DNA of 5,744 nucleotides from Kiritimatiellia bacterium (lineage in GTDB: Bacteria; Verrucomicrobiota; Kiritimatiellia; UBA8416; JAIOPI01), in contig JAPKCZ010000160.1 of NCBI GenBank assembly GCA_028822745.1, positions 1 to 5,744 on the forward strand, written 5' to 3'. Positions 1 to 5,744 of the stretch are shown here, piece after piece. The notes beneath the pieces are model-generated. The model ran no database searches. It was given only the letters and a program-made list of their open reading frames with translations, and was not told the DNA's origin. Position numbers and translations under genes: made by a program. Each line of letters begins with the position of its first letter. Positions within the stretch are counted from its first letter, which is position 1.

Positions 1-2312
1 CCCGGCATCAAAAAATCCATGATGGACCACAAATCAGAAACACTGTTTTCGACCGGTGTGCCGGACAGTACCAGCTTATGTATGGAGCGTAACTGTTTGG
101 CTGCTTTGGCGTTCTGGGTGGAGTGATTTTTGATGTGTTGTGCTTCGTCGAGAACGATAGCCGCAAATTCCATTTTCAGAAAACGTTCAAGGTCGCGTCG
201 GATCAGGGCATACGATGTGACGATGATGTCCGCATCTGGTACGTCGTCCCACTTCTTATGACGGTCGGGTCCAGAGAGCAGTAATACGCTACGGTGTGGG
301 GTAAATTGTTTGGCCTCGGCTTCCCAGTTTTCAACGATACTGGTTGGGCACACGATCAGTGCCGGGCGTCCCCGAGCGTCGGGCGTGTTACGTTTTAGAT
401 CGAGCCAGACAAGGGTTTGAAGCGTTTTGCCTAATCCCATTTCATCAGCAAGAATTCCTGAGAAGTTGTTCTTTTCCAGGAAACGCAACCAGTTGACGCC
501 TTCCTGTTGGTAGGGGCGCAATGTGGCCTTCACCTTGGATGATATTTGCACGGGTTCCACCGTCGAGGCGCGATTTCCTTGCGCTGCGCGCTGGCGCCAT
601 GCAGGGAGGTCCTCGACGTCGACACCGTCCAACGTATCCAGAGAGGACTGTACGAAGCCGGCGTGCAGATTAGACAGGCGGAAACAGCCGGGTTGGGAGG
701 CTTCGCCGGAGGCGCAATCTTCGAAGACGTCTTGCATGCCGCGGATGGCGTCAGCGTCGAGCAGTAACGTCCGTCCGTTGTGCTCGACAAAGTTTTCGCC
801 TTTCAACAGGGCGCGTTGGACCTCGGCTTGTGACAGACTTGCACCATCGGATGCTTCAATGTCGAGCCCAACTTCAAACCAACCGTTGTCACGACCTTCG
901 TGAATATGAACCACCGGCGTTGCGGACTCCATCTCGTCCATTAAGGGCGCAACGCGTCCTTCAAGGTCCACACGCCAACCGCGTCGGCACAAAGCGGGAA
1001 ATCCGCTCCCGAGGAAGTTTAGGACCTCACGCCGGCCGACAATACTTTCGAGGGCCTCGCCGTGTTCGCCTGCCATGCCGAGCGCGCCGATGTCGGTTAG
1101 TGCCTGTTGTTCTGCTGCAGGGTTCCGGACCGTGTAGCGAAGCAAATCCTCTTCGTCCGGAATCGCAAAGTGTTCGCGCGCATCCTTTTTGCCAGCCGTC
1201 AACACGACGTCGCCGTAATCGGCCTGCAATGTTGCACTTAAGGATGCCGCGCTGCCGCGTACGGTCAGGTGAAAGCGTGGTTGCGCTGCTTCAATGGTAA
1301 GCAGATCCTCGGTGACCTCGGATTCGATCGGTGCGTACTGCCTGAGCAGTGGCAGTTCTTGTTTAAGAAAACGAATGACGTCTTGGCGGCTGAGAATGAT
1401 GGGCTCGGCATAGATACCGTGATAGGGCAGCGGCAGTAGATTCGCTAAGGGCCAGACCTGGCCATCGCCGGCCACCCAACCCGCGGAATCGGCGACGAGG
1501 TGATGGGGGAATTCGCCCGCTTTGGTGAAAGGCACTTCCGTGTGTGCAATCAGAATGAGTTCGCCGTTTTCATGGTCTAGATCAATTCGAATTCGTGTGG
1601 ACATCGGTGTCTGGCTAATCACCAGCGAGGTGCCGTCGGGTAGGCCGATGTCCTTGCCGGGGGCGACCTGAAATACATTTGCGAGATCGGCGAGTTTCAG
1701 CTCTATGTGATCTTTGATTGGGCCTTCGCATATGTCCTCAAGCACGTAGAGTAAGGCTTCGTCGATACGCGAAAAGGTAAAGGGGACGTCGCGCGGCGCA
1801 TTTTCCGCAGTGAATGTGTGACCGCTTGATGTCACGTGACAAAGAAGTGAAAGCGGTTGTCCTAGAGCTGTCTGTTTCCAATCTTTGCCGAGGCTGAGCT
1901 CTAGGCTGCAGGGCTTTGCGCCGTCCGTGTCGGCGGAAACACGCTGAATGTAGTCCGACTCGCTGATGGCGGCGATTCTTGAAGCGCGTCTTCGTTCTTC
2001 TTGATATTTCGCTTCACGACGTGGGTCTGTGGCGCGTTTTAGGAGGGTCAGCGCAAGTGAAATGACGTGCGCGCAGACAACGCCCCGCTCCTGGTTTGCA
2101 TAGCAGGGGCAGTGATTGTCCACCATGGTACCGGACATGATGGTGAGGGACGTGTTGAGCTCCCTGTTGTTCCAGCGAATGGCGCCTTTGATGGTGGGAG
2201 CATCAAATTCGGCCTGGAGCACCGCGCCGCGTTCCACCATGGCATCGGCGTCATTGACGACCTGCTGCCCGGCCCAATCGATGAGTATCTTACGTGTAAA
2301 AGGTAATCGCAT
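1..2312 (-). CDS. SWIM zinc-finger SNF2-family helicase/ATPase, 3' end outside window
   Basis: A single open frame reads from the ATG at 2312 to the left edge (770 codons, no stop), so the C-terminus is missing. Near the N-terminus is a SWIM-type zinc motif, CxC then CxH: C68, C70, C80, H82. A long region (about 100-590) with no motif I recognise follows. The SNF2 ATPase core then begins: LRPYQ (598-602), Walker A DEMGLGKT (623-630, K629), LIVCPTS (652-658), Walker B DEAQ (722-725) and SGTPVEN (750-756). The second RecA lobe with motifs IV-VI lies off the window. SNF2 enzymes use ATP to move along double-stranded DNA and remodel protein-DNA complexes; SWIM domains are thought to bind DNA or proteins, and SWIM-SNF2 fusions are known in bacteria. 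The target is unknown. The ATG is the first after an in-frame stop at 2343-2345 and has no Shine-Dalgarno. The gene is divergent from the small gene at 2489. The family call is firm; the cellular role is not. Confidence 0.95.
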   Translation of the reverse strand, partial: MRLPFTRKILIDWAGQQVVNDADAMVERGAVLQAEFDAPTIKGAIRWNNRELNTSLTIMSGTMVDNHCPCYANQERGVVCAHVISLALTLLKRATDPRREAKYQEERRRASRIAAISESDYIQRVSADTDGAKPCSLELSLGKDWKQTALGQPLSLLCHVTSSGHTFTAENAPRDVPFTFSRIDEALLYVLEDICEGPIKDHIELKLADLANVFQVAPGKDIGLPDGTSLVISQTPMSTRIRIDLDHENGELILIAHTEVPFTKAGEFPHHLVADSAGWVAGDGQVWPLANLLPLPYHGIYAEPIILSRQDVIRFLKQELPLLRQYAPIESEVTEDLLTIEAAQPRFHLTVRGSAASLSATLQADYGDVVLTAGKKDAREHFAIPDEEDLLRYTVRNPAAEQQALTDIGALGMAGEHGEALESIVGRREVLNFLGSGFPALCRRGWRVDLEGRVAPLMDEMESATPVVHIHEGRDNGWFEVGLDIEASDGASLSQAEVQRALLKGENFVEHNGRTLLLDADAIRGMQDVFEDCASGEASQPGCFRLSNLHAGFVQSSLDTLDGVDVEDLPAWRQRAAQGNRASTVEPVQISSKVKATLRPYQQEGVNWLRFLEKNNFSGILADEMGLGKTLQTLVWLDLKRNTPDARGRPALIVCPTSIVENWEAEAKQFTPHRSVLLLSGPDRHKKWDDVPDADIIVTSYALIRRDLERFLKMEFAAIVLDEAQHIKNHSTQNAKAAKQLRSIHKLVLSGTPVENSVSDLWSIMDFLMP

Positions 2313-2324
2313 ATATAACCGGTA

Positions 2325-2357
2325 AATATATAAAAATGCGTTTCATCGATCTAGCAA
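2325..2357 (-). promoter_or_regulatory. Candidate helicase promoter, very close to the ATG
   Basis: On the minus strand a TATATT (2325-2330), overlapping TATATA (2327-2332), sits 12-14 bases before the ATG at 2312. The best upstream partner is a weak TTGCTA (2352-2357), giving a spacing of 19-21, which is longer than ideal. If the -10 is real, transcription would start around 2318-2320 and the leader would be only about 6-8 bases, matching the absence of a Shine-Dalgarno. The AT-rich sequence makes chance matches likely, so the call is tentative. Confidence 0.25.
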
Positions 2358-2387
2358 ATTTCCCGATTTCTCGACAATTTATATATT
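2325..2387. repeat. Inverted repeat of AT-rich 10-mers in the divergent intergenic region
   Basis: AATATATAAA (2325-2334) is the exact reverse complement of TTTATATATT (2378-2387), with 43 bases between. The pair lies in the 176-base region between the divergent helicase and small membrane-protein genes. The left arm overlaps the candidate helicase -10 element. It could be a paired regulator-binding site or an easily melted promoter region, but low-complexity A/T sequence also produces such matches by chance. Confidence 0.4.
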
Positions 2388-2392
2388 CGCTG

Positions 2393-2434
2393 CGCCTCTT
2401 TGGATATGGGTGCCTGGCAAGTGGGGTAGAGGCG
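2393..2434. repeat. Short inverted repeat, 7-base arms
   Basis: CGCCTCT (2393-2399) and AGAGGCG (2428-2434) are perfect reverse complements separated by 28 bases. They lie upstream of the candidate promoter of the small plus-strand gene. An operator or an mRNA hairpin is possible, but 7-base arms with a long loop are weak evidence. Confidence 0.25.
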
Positions 2435-2452
2435 GAGCACTCAAGCTGTCAC

Positions 2453-2482
2453 TTGACGGTTCCACGTTTCACTGTTTAGAGT
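2453..2482 (+). promoter_or_regulatory. Candidate sigma70-type promoter of the small membrane-protein gene
   Basis: TTGACG (2453-2458, five of six to consensus) is followed after 18 bases by TAGAGT (2477-2482, four of six). The ATG at 2489 is six bases past the -10, so the predicted transcription start falls on or next to the A of the ATG. This would make the mRNA leaderless, which agrees with the lack of a clear Shine-Dalgarno. The -35 is good and the -10 is moderate. Confidence 0.4.
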
Positions 2483-2488
2483 CGGTTG

Positions 2489-2686
2489 ATGAAACGGCAT
2501 ACACATGATCAGTCTCTTCTGGAGAATGCACTACAGGAGACTCGCCGTCGTGACGCTACCTACAATCACGAAATCAACCACGTACGCAAAGCGGTCGATC
2601 GACGTTTTAACCGTTTGCTCATTATCAGCATCGTCCTTGCTTCCATTTCGGTCTTTGGATACGTCTGTTTGACATGGTCGGCCTAG
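2489..2686 (+). CDS. Small single-pass membrane protein, unknown function
   Basis: This 65-residue frame has a strongly charged first part (residues 1-42, rich in Arg, Lys, His, Glu and Asp, probably helical or coiled) and one hydrophobic stretch at about 43-63, from LLIISIVLASI to the end. Only a few residues follow the stretch, so it looks like a C-terminally anchored protein with most of its mass in the cytoplasm; the basic cluster RRFNR just before the membrane segment fits positive-inside topology. I do not recognise a family. The ATG at 2489 is preferred over the adjacent TTG at 2486; neither has a clear ribosome site, and a promoter-like pair ends six bases upstream. It is divergent from the helicase and convergent with folE. 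An overlapping minus-strand frame (2531-2794) is less protein-like. Coding status is likely but not proven. Confidence 0.55.
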   Translation: MKRHTHDQSLLENALQETRRRDATYNHEINHVRKAVDRRFNRLLIISIVLASISVFGYVCLTWSA

Positions 2687-2687
2687 T

Positions 2688-2703
2688 CCGAGCGCGGGCT
2701 CGG
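2688..2703 (+). other. GC-rich hairpin just after the small gene
   Basis: CCGAGC (2688-2693) pairs with GCTCGG (2698-2703) around a four-base GCGG loop, starting two bases after the stop codon at 2684-2686. It may stabilise the 3' end of the small mRNA or pause transcription. No T-run follows, so it is not a standard intrinsic terminator. Confidence 0.35.
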
Positions 2704-2768
2704 CCTTGAGGCTGTTCGCGATCAGGGCCCGCCAACGTTGGTTTGCGAGGGCCGCGCTCTGGGTTTCT

Positions 2769-2808
2769 GTAAAGCTAAGCTTAACGCTTACCAAAAATGA
2801 CGCTTTAC
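2769..2808. repeat. Inverted repeat between convergent genes, possible weak terminator
   Basis: GTAAAGC (2769-2775) and GCTTTAC (2802-2808) are perfect reverse complements. Inside them a second small stem, TAAGC (2776-2780) with GCTTA (2786-2790), leaves a five-base loop. On the minus strand a T-run (complement of 2793-2797) lies within the structure, and the bases just before it can form a short ACGC/GCGT stem. That could end folE transcription, but no arrangement gives a strong stem directly followed by T residues. The rest of 2687-2884 shows only a 10-base palindrome, CCAACGTTGG (2732-2741), and no gene I can support. Confidence 0.3.
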
Positions 2809-2884
2809 GATGGCGTTGGGCATGAGTCCTGGGACAGGGCTTACGTGGGTGATACGCTCTACGCTTGGTTGCTGAAGCACACGC

Positions 2885-3424
2885 TTAAGCAATCAGGCTG
2901 AGAAATTCGTTGCGTGTTGAATCGCTCGAGCGAAAGGCACCCAACATGGCAGACGTTTTCATGGTAGAGCCCTGCTTTTCTACTCCGCGCATCATCATGC
3001 ACATGTGCTTGGCCTCGACGACAACACCAACACCTTGAGCGCCGACAGTGTCGCGTAGGGCACAGGCGATCTGGTAGGTCAACGTTTCTTGAACCTGCAG
3101 GCGGCGTGCGAAGACGTCGACAATACGTGCGATTTTCGAGAGACCGACAATTTTCCCGTCGGGGATATACCCGACGTGGCATTGGCCGAAAAACGGCAAA
3201 AGGTGATGTTCGCAAAGGGAGAAAAATTCGATTCCCTGAACGATGACCATTTCATCATTCTCGGATTCAAAAATGGCTTCATTGACAACCTCGTCGATTG
3301 ATTTTTCGTAGCCTTGTGTCAGGTATTCAAAAGCCTCCGCTGCACGAGCGGGTGTTTTGACCAGTCCTTCTCGTGTGATGTCGTCGCCAGTGGACTCGAT
3401 CAGTTGTCTGTATAGATCCTTCAT
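2885..3424 (-). CDS. folE: GTP cyclohydrolase I
   Basis: The 179-residue product matches type I GTP cyclohydrolase, which converts GTP to 7,8-dihydroneopterin triphosphate and formate in the cytoplasm, the first step of folate synthesis and, in many bacteria, also of queuosine synthesis. SLCEHHLLP supplies C71, H73 and H74, and [10 protein letters not shown] supplies H140, C142 and R146. By alignment with the E. coli enzyme, C71, H74 and C142 are the zinc ligands, and H73 and H140 are active-site histidines. The QGS motif (151-153) is also present. The protein is shorter at the N-terminus than E. coli FolE but contains the whole catalytic core, as many bacterial forms do. The ATG has AAGGA nine bases upstream (3434-3438). 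It lies 67 bases after the lipoprotein gene on the same strand, with no clear promoter between, so co-transcription is likely. Confidence 0.97.
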   Translation of the reverse strand: MKDLYRQLIESTGDDITREGLVKTPARAAEAFEYLTQGYEKSIDEVVNEAIFESENDEMVIVQGIEFFSLCEHHLLPFFGQCHVGYIPDGKIVGLSKIARIVDVFARRLQVQETLTYQIACALRDTVGAQGVGVVVEAKHMCMMMRGVEKQGSTMKTSAMLGAFRSSDSTRNEFLSLIA

Positions 3425-3491
3425 GGTCGCATTTCCTTTGCCGAGTCATTGTCACGTTCGGTTCGTGTCTGTCGAGAATCGGGAGATTGCG

Positions 3492-4151
3492 TTAAAGATC
3501 GTCTCCGTACAAGTCCAGAGATGCAAAACCGAGCAAGAGGTCCAGTAATTCCCCGGGATTGAATCCCAATCGGAGCGTCAGGCCAACACCTACAGCAAGT
3601 TCCATCTGTGTGTAATAGGCCGGGTTCTCTGTAATTAACTTTGTATATCCGAAAAATGGACTTCTGGCTGCGATCGTCTTCCTGCGGTTTTCGGCCGAAT
3701 AGGATGGCCCTGGATCAAATAGTTCGTGGCCAAAAGCTGAGTACCAGCGCCTTTGGTACATGGGCATGTGAAGTAACGATTCTTCGCCGCGCAGATCCAT
3801 GGCATTGCCTTTTCCTGTTCTGAACACTTCGGTCACGGCTTCGTCGCCCAGGTTAATTTTTGCAGAGCGTGGAAAGACGTGATAGGTCTGCTCGTTCTCG
3901 TGTAGATTTTCGCCGTCAACAAAGCCACATCCTGCTTTCAGGCCGACGATATCGGCTTGATTGATGGCCGCCAATTGTACGGGGCCCACACGTGCTTGAA
4001 TTCCTGTTCCCGCTCCCAGTGCAATGGTGAATACATCAGCCAGGTCCTGCCGCCGGTTTTTGGCATATTGGCTACTCGTGCATCCACTTAGGAGTAGGGA
4101 GCAGATCGGTATGACGACGACAAATGCGATTCGAGGGATTAATGTTTTCAC
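3492..4151 (-). CDS. Putative lipoprotein of unknown function
   Basis: Starting at the GTG at 4149-4151 the product has 219 residues. Residues 1-23 form a signal peptide (basic start MKTLIPR, hydrophobic core, lipobox LSG) with the lipidation Cys at C24; the mature protein would be anchored in a membrane facing the periplasm. The next residues, about 33-41, are charged (RRQDLADVF), followed by glycine-rich segments with alternating hydrophobic residues that suggest beta strands (about 42-75), a polar middle, and a hydrophobic C-terminal part (about 183-219) with FNPGELLD (197-204) and a final acidic pair before Leu (217-219). I do not recognise a named family; the C-terminal pattern resembles uncharacterised lipoproteins I recall from the planctomycete-verrucomicrobial group, unverified. 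The frame stays open upstream to an ATG at 4316, but that start would bury the signal peptide. It lies between hisF and folE on the same strand, with its own candidate promoter. Confidence 0.85.
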   Translation of the reverse strand: MKTLIPRIAFVVVIPICSLLLSGCTSSQYAKNRRQDLADVFTIALGAGTGIQARVGPVQLAAINQADIVGLKAGCGFVDGENLHENEQTYHVFPRSAKINLGDEAVTEVFRTGKGNAMDLRGEESLLHMPMYQRRWYSAFGHELFDPGPSYSAENRRKTIAARSPFFGYTKLITENPAYYTQMELAVGVGLTLRLGFNPGELLDLLLGFASLDLYGDDL

Positions 4152-4157
4152 AGTCGT

Positions 4158-4163
4158 TCCTTT
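4158..4163 (-). promoter_or_regulatory. Ribosome binding site that fixes the lipoprotein GTG start
   Basis: AAAGGA on the minus strand lies six bases before the GTG at 4149-4151. Its spacing, and the fact that this start places a basic residue at position 2 of a textbook lipoprotein signal, decide against the longer frame beginning at 4316. Confidence 0.8.
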
Positions 4164-4196
4164 ATGTTGTGTCGGATGTGCTGTCTTTCGCTGACC

Positions 4197-4225
4197 AGAG
4201 TAGCGGGCTTGTGGGGTGCCGTCAA
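4197..4225 (-). promoter_or_regulatory. Candidate sigma70-type promoter for the lipoprotein and folE
   Basis: On the minus strand TTGACG (4220-4225) and TACTCT (4197-4202) are separated by exactly 17 bases. The predicted start, about seven bases downstream of the -10, would leave a leader of roughly 40 bases carrying the AAAGGA site. The -35 is strong and the -10 weak. An alternative -10, TACAAT (4225-4230), has no good partner. The rest of the 216-base gap to hisF (4226-4367) shows no gene; just after the hisF stop there is only a minor GCGC/GCGC hairpin without a T-run. Confidence 0.45.
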
Positions 4226-4367
4226 TTGTACACGAAAATGTCGTTAGCGAATGCCAACCCCTACACCCGCATGATAACTGTCCGGGTCGATGTTGATCTG
4301 AGCGCCAGCGAGACACGTAGCGAATTGAATCGGCAGCGTCCCGACACCATTCGGCGCGTTTGCGCGT

Positions 4368-5147
4368 CTACCAGGTGTGGCGGATAGGCACTTTTGCGTC
4401 GATCAAAGCCGTTTTGATCTGTGGGATGGTGTACTCGCCTGTGTGGATCATTCCTGCGATGATGGCGGCATCGGCGTAGGCTTCATTGAACACGCTCGTG
4501 AGGTGATCCGGGTGTCCCGCGCCGCCGGATGCGACGACAGGCACGCTGACGTTCTCGGCAATCATGCGGGTCAGTTCGATCTCAAATCCGTTGCGGGTTC
4601 CGTCGGCATCGACCGAATTGACGACGATTTCACCCACGCCGAGGTCGACGGCGCGGCGTGCCCATTCCAACGCATCCATGCCTGTGAATTCGCGGAATCC
4701 ACGAATGGTGATTTCGTATCCGCTGGGGCACGTTGTGCGGTCTGCGACCGCGACAGGGTCCATTCCTAGAACAATGCACTGCGCACCGAAGGCGCGTGCA
4801 CCGTCGGCAATGATGTCGGGGTTGCGCACCGCCAACGAGTTGACGGAGACCTTTTCTGCGCCGGCCATCAGAACGCGTGACATGTCGTCTAGACAGGAGA
4901 TGCCGCCGCCGACGGCAAAGGGAATGCGCACGGCGCGTGCCACCTCGGTCACCATGTCGATGTCGATAGGGCGTCCTTCCGCAGAAGCCGTGATGTCGTA
5001 AAATACCAGTTCATCGCAACCCTCTTCGTAATAACGCTGGGCCATTTCAACCGGATCACCGAGATCGACATTGTTCTTGAACTTGACGCCTTTGGTGACG
5101 CGCCGGTCGTGTATGTCCAGGCAAGGAATAATGCGTCGCGTTAACAT
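4368..5147 (-). CDS. hisF: Imidazole glycerol phosphate synthase, cyclase subunit HisF
   Basis: The 259-residue product is a complete HisF (beta/alpha)8 barrel. It uses ammonia delivered from HisH to turn PRFAR into imidazole glycerol phosphate (histidine synthesis) and AICAR (returned to purine synthesis). The N-terminus MLTRRIIPCLD is the family's usual start and carries catalytic D11; the second catalytic Asp is D130 (VLGMD). The ammonia-gate residues known from the Thermotoga enzyme are kept: R5, E46, K99 and E173 (equivalent to E167 there). Phosphate-binding glycine segments are visible at VGGGI (79-83) and ASGGAG (206-211). P131 follows D130, where many homologues have Ala. The frame is open upstream to an ATG at 5216, inside hisH, but that adds 23 residues not typical of HisF and ignores the AAGGAG site. 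hisH ends 31 bases upstream, so the two are surely co-transcribed. Confidence 0.98.
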   Translation of the reverse strand: MLTRRIIPCLDIHDRRVTKGVKFKNNVDLGDPVEMAQRYYEEGCDELVFYDITASAEGRPIDIDMVTEVARAVRIPFAVGGGISCLDDMSRVLMAGAEKVSVNSLAVRNPDIIADGARAFGAQCIVLGMDPVAVADRTTCPSGYEITIRGFREFTGMDALEWARRAVDLGVGEIVVNSVDADGTRNGFEIELTRMIAENVSVPVVASGGAGHPDHLTSVFNEAYADAAIIAGMIHTGEYTIPQIKTALIDAKVPIRHTW

Positions 5148-5158
5148 CGTTTCAAAAT

Positions 5159-5164
5159 CTCCTT
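5159..5164 (-). promoter_or_regulatory. Ribosome binding site of hisF
   Basis: AAGGAG on the minus strand lies in the 31-base gap between hisH and hisF, 11 bases before the ATG at 5145-5147. The spacing is a little longer than usual, but no other start near it is plausible, so it supports the 259-residue form. Confidence 0.7.
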
Positions 5165-5178
5165 TTGCATATGCGGGC

Positions 5179-5744
5179 TCAGGATAGCGTGCCATCCCAG
5201 TTTGCAAAATTCTCAAGTAGGCGTAATCCGACGCGCCCGGATTTTTCCGGGTGAAACTGCGTGGCGACCAGGTTGTCCCTGTAAATCGCGGACGTGAACG
5301 TTATGTCGGCGTAGCTCGTTGATCCGAGGATCACGCGCTCGTCTTCAGGGTCGGGGTAGTAGCTGTGAACGAAGTAGAATTCGCTGTCATCGTCGATGTT
5401 TGCCATGACGGGATGCGCGACCTTCTGGTGGACAGCGTTCCAGCCCATGTGTGGGACCTTGTCCCGTGGATTGGAGGGGCTGAAAAGGCGCACGCAGCCC
5501 TTTGTTAAGTTAAGACAGTCGGTACCGCCATCTTCTTCTGAGCGGGATAGTAAAATTTGGGTGCCAAGGCAGATGCCGAGAAAGGGTGTGCCTGACGCGA
5601 CGACGCTGTGGATGACATCGATCAGCGCCAAGTCACGCAAGTGTGACATGGCGGCTCCGGCTGCACCGACACCTGGAAAAACAACGTGCTCAGCTGTGCG
5701 AATGACATCGGGATCCCGCGTTACAACGGCTTCTGCTCCGATCG
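5179..5744 (-). CDS. hisH: Imidazole glycerol phosphate synthase, glutaminase subunit HisH, 5' end outside window
   Basis: The frame is open from the right edge to the stop at 5179-5181, giving 187 visible residues; the usual first 20 or so residues, which include the conserved DYGxGN region, are missing. HisH is a class I glutamine amidotransferase that hydrolyses glutamine and channels ammonia into HisF. Visible marks, numbered from the first complete codon, are VVFPGVGA (20-27), the nucleophile C58 in GICLGTQ, the HMGWN segment, YFVHSYY, and the catalytic H164 and E166 in TQFHPEKSG. The internal ATG at 5649 is not the start, since the essential VFPGVG oxyanion region lies upstream of it. 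It sits directly before hisF, the common arrangement for the two subunits. An operon reaching further right with other his genes is likely but not visible. Confidence 0.97.
   Translation of the reverse strand, partial: IGAEAVVTRDPDVIRTAEHVVFPGVGAAGAAMSHLRDLALIDVIHSVVASGTPFLGICLGTQILLSRSEEDGGTDCLNLTKGCVRLFSPSNPRDKVPHMGWNAVHQKVAHPVMANIDDDSEFYFVHSYYPDPEDERVILGSTSYADITFTSAIYRDNLVATQFHPEKSGRVGLRLLENFANWDGTLS

Noticed and set aside
523..1300. Overlapping plus- and minus-strand open frames of 73-156 residues inside the helicase region
   Set aside because: They lie entirely within the continuous minus-strand helicase frame, have low-complexity Arg/Pro/Ser-rich composition and no ribosome sites; they are shadows of the real gene.
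2531..2794. Minus-strand 87-residue frame across the small plus-strand gene
   Set aside because: It begins at TTG with no Shine-Dalgarno, shows no domain or membrane pattern, and overlaps a more protein-like plus-strand frame.
4152..4316. 55-residue N-terminal extension of the lipoprotein frame
   Set aside because: It would place the signal peptide inside the protein and includes the promoter and ribosome site; the GTG start at 4151 explains both.
4351..4368. Possible terminator after hisF made of GCGC/GCGC arms
   Set aside because: Only four base pairs and no T-run; too weak to call.
5148..5216. 23-residue N-terminal extension of HisF starting inside hisH
   Set aside because: HisF proteins normally begin at the MLxxRIIPCLD segment, and the AAGGAG site lies within the extension.
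5182..5649. HisH read as a complete 156-residue protein from the ATG at 5649
   Set aside because: The frame continues upstream to the window edge with the conserved VVFPGVGA segment, so this ATG is internal and the gene is cut by the edge.
1..5744. Mobile element, CRISPR array, tRNA, toxin-antitoxin pair or defence island
   Set aside because: No transposase, integrase, direct-repeat array, tRNA-like fold or second gene forming a recognisable system with the SNF2 protein or the small membrane protein was seen; the SNF2 protein alone is not enough to call a defence system.

Overview
The window looks like an ordinary chromosomal segment of a Gram-negative-type bacterium with mid-range GC. All the large genes lie on the minus strand. 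In that direction the order is hisH (cut by the right edge), hisF, an uncharacterised lipoprotein gene, folE, and, after a small plus-strand gene, a SWIM-SNF2 helicase cut by the left edge. A lipobox signal peptide supports an outer-membrane or periplasmic compartment. From memory, the N-terminal style of the helicase (SWIM domain right after a short basic leader) and the lipoprotein C-terminus (an NPGE-type segment followed by a terminal acidic pair) recall proteins of the Planctomycetota-Verrucomicrobiota-Kiritimatiellota-Lentisphaerota group. This placement is inference and was not checked by any search.

Right part (4368-5744): hisH and hisF encode the two subunits of imidazole glycerol phosphate synthase and are 31 bases apart. 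All catalytic and ammonia-gate residues I could check are present. Middle (2885-4151): a 219-residue lipoprotein starts at a GTG with a good Shine-Dalgarno and probably its own promoter. It is followed 67 bases later by folE (GTP cyclohydrolase I), which has intact zinc and catalytic residues. Left part (1-2312): the first 770 codons of a SWIM-SNF2 ATPase with motifs Q, I, Ia, II and III; the second RecA-like lobe is off the window.

Between folE and the helicase lie two intergenic stretches (2313-2488 and 2687-2884) around a small plus-strand gene (2489-2686) predicted to encode a 65-residue single-pass membrane protein. It is divergent from the helicase and convergent with folE. The shared 176-base upstream region is AT-rich, has two inverted repeats, and has candidate -10 elements so close to both ATGs that leaderless or near-leaderless mRNAs are possible. 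No tRNA, rRNA, CRISPR array, insertion sequence or prophage signal was seen. I found no convincing new multi-gene system; the least explained items are the lipoprotein, the small membrane protein and the divergent control region.
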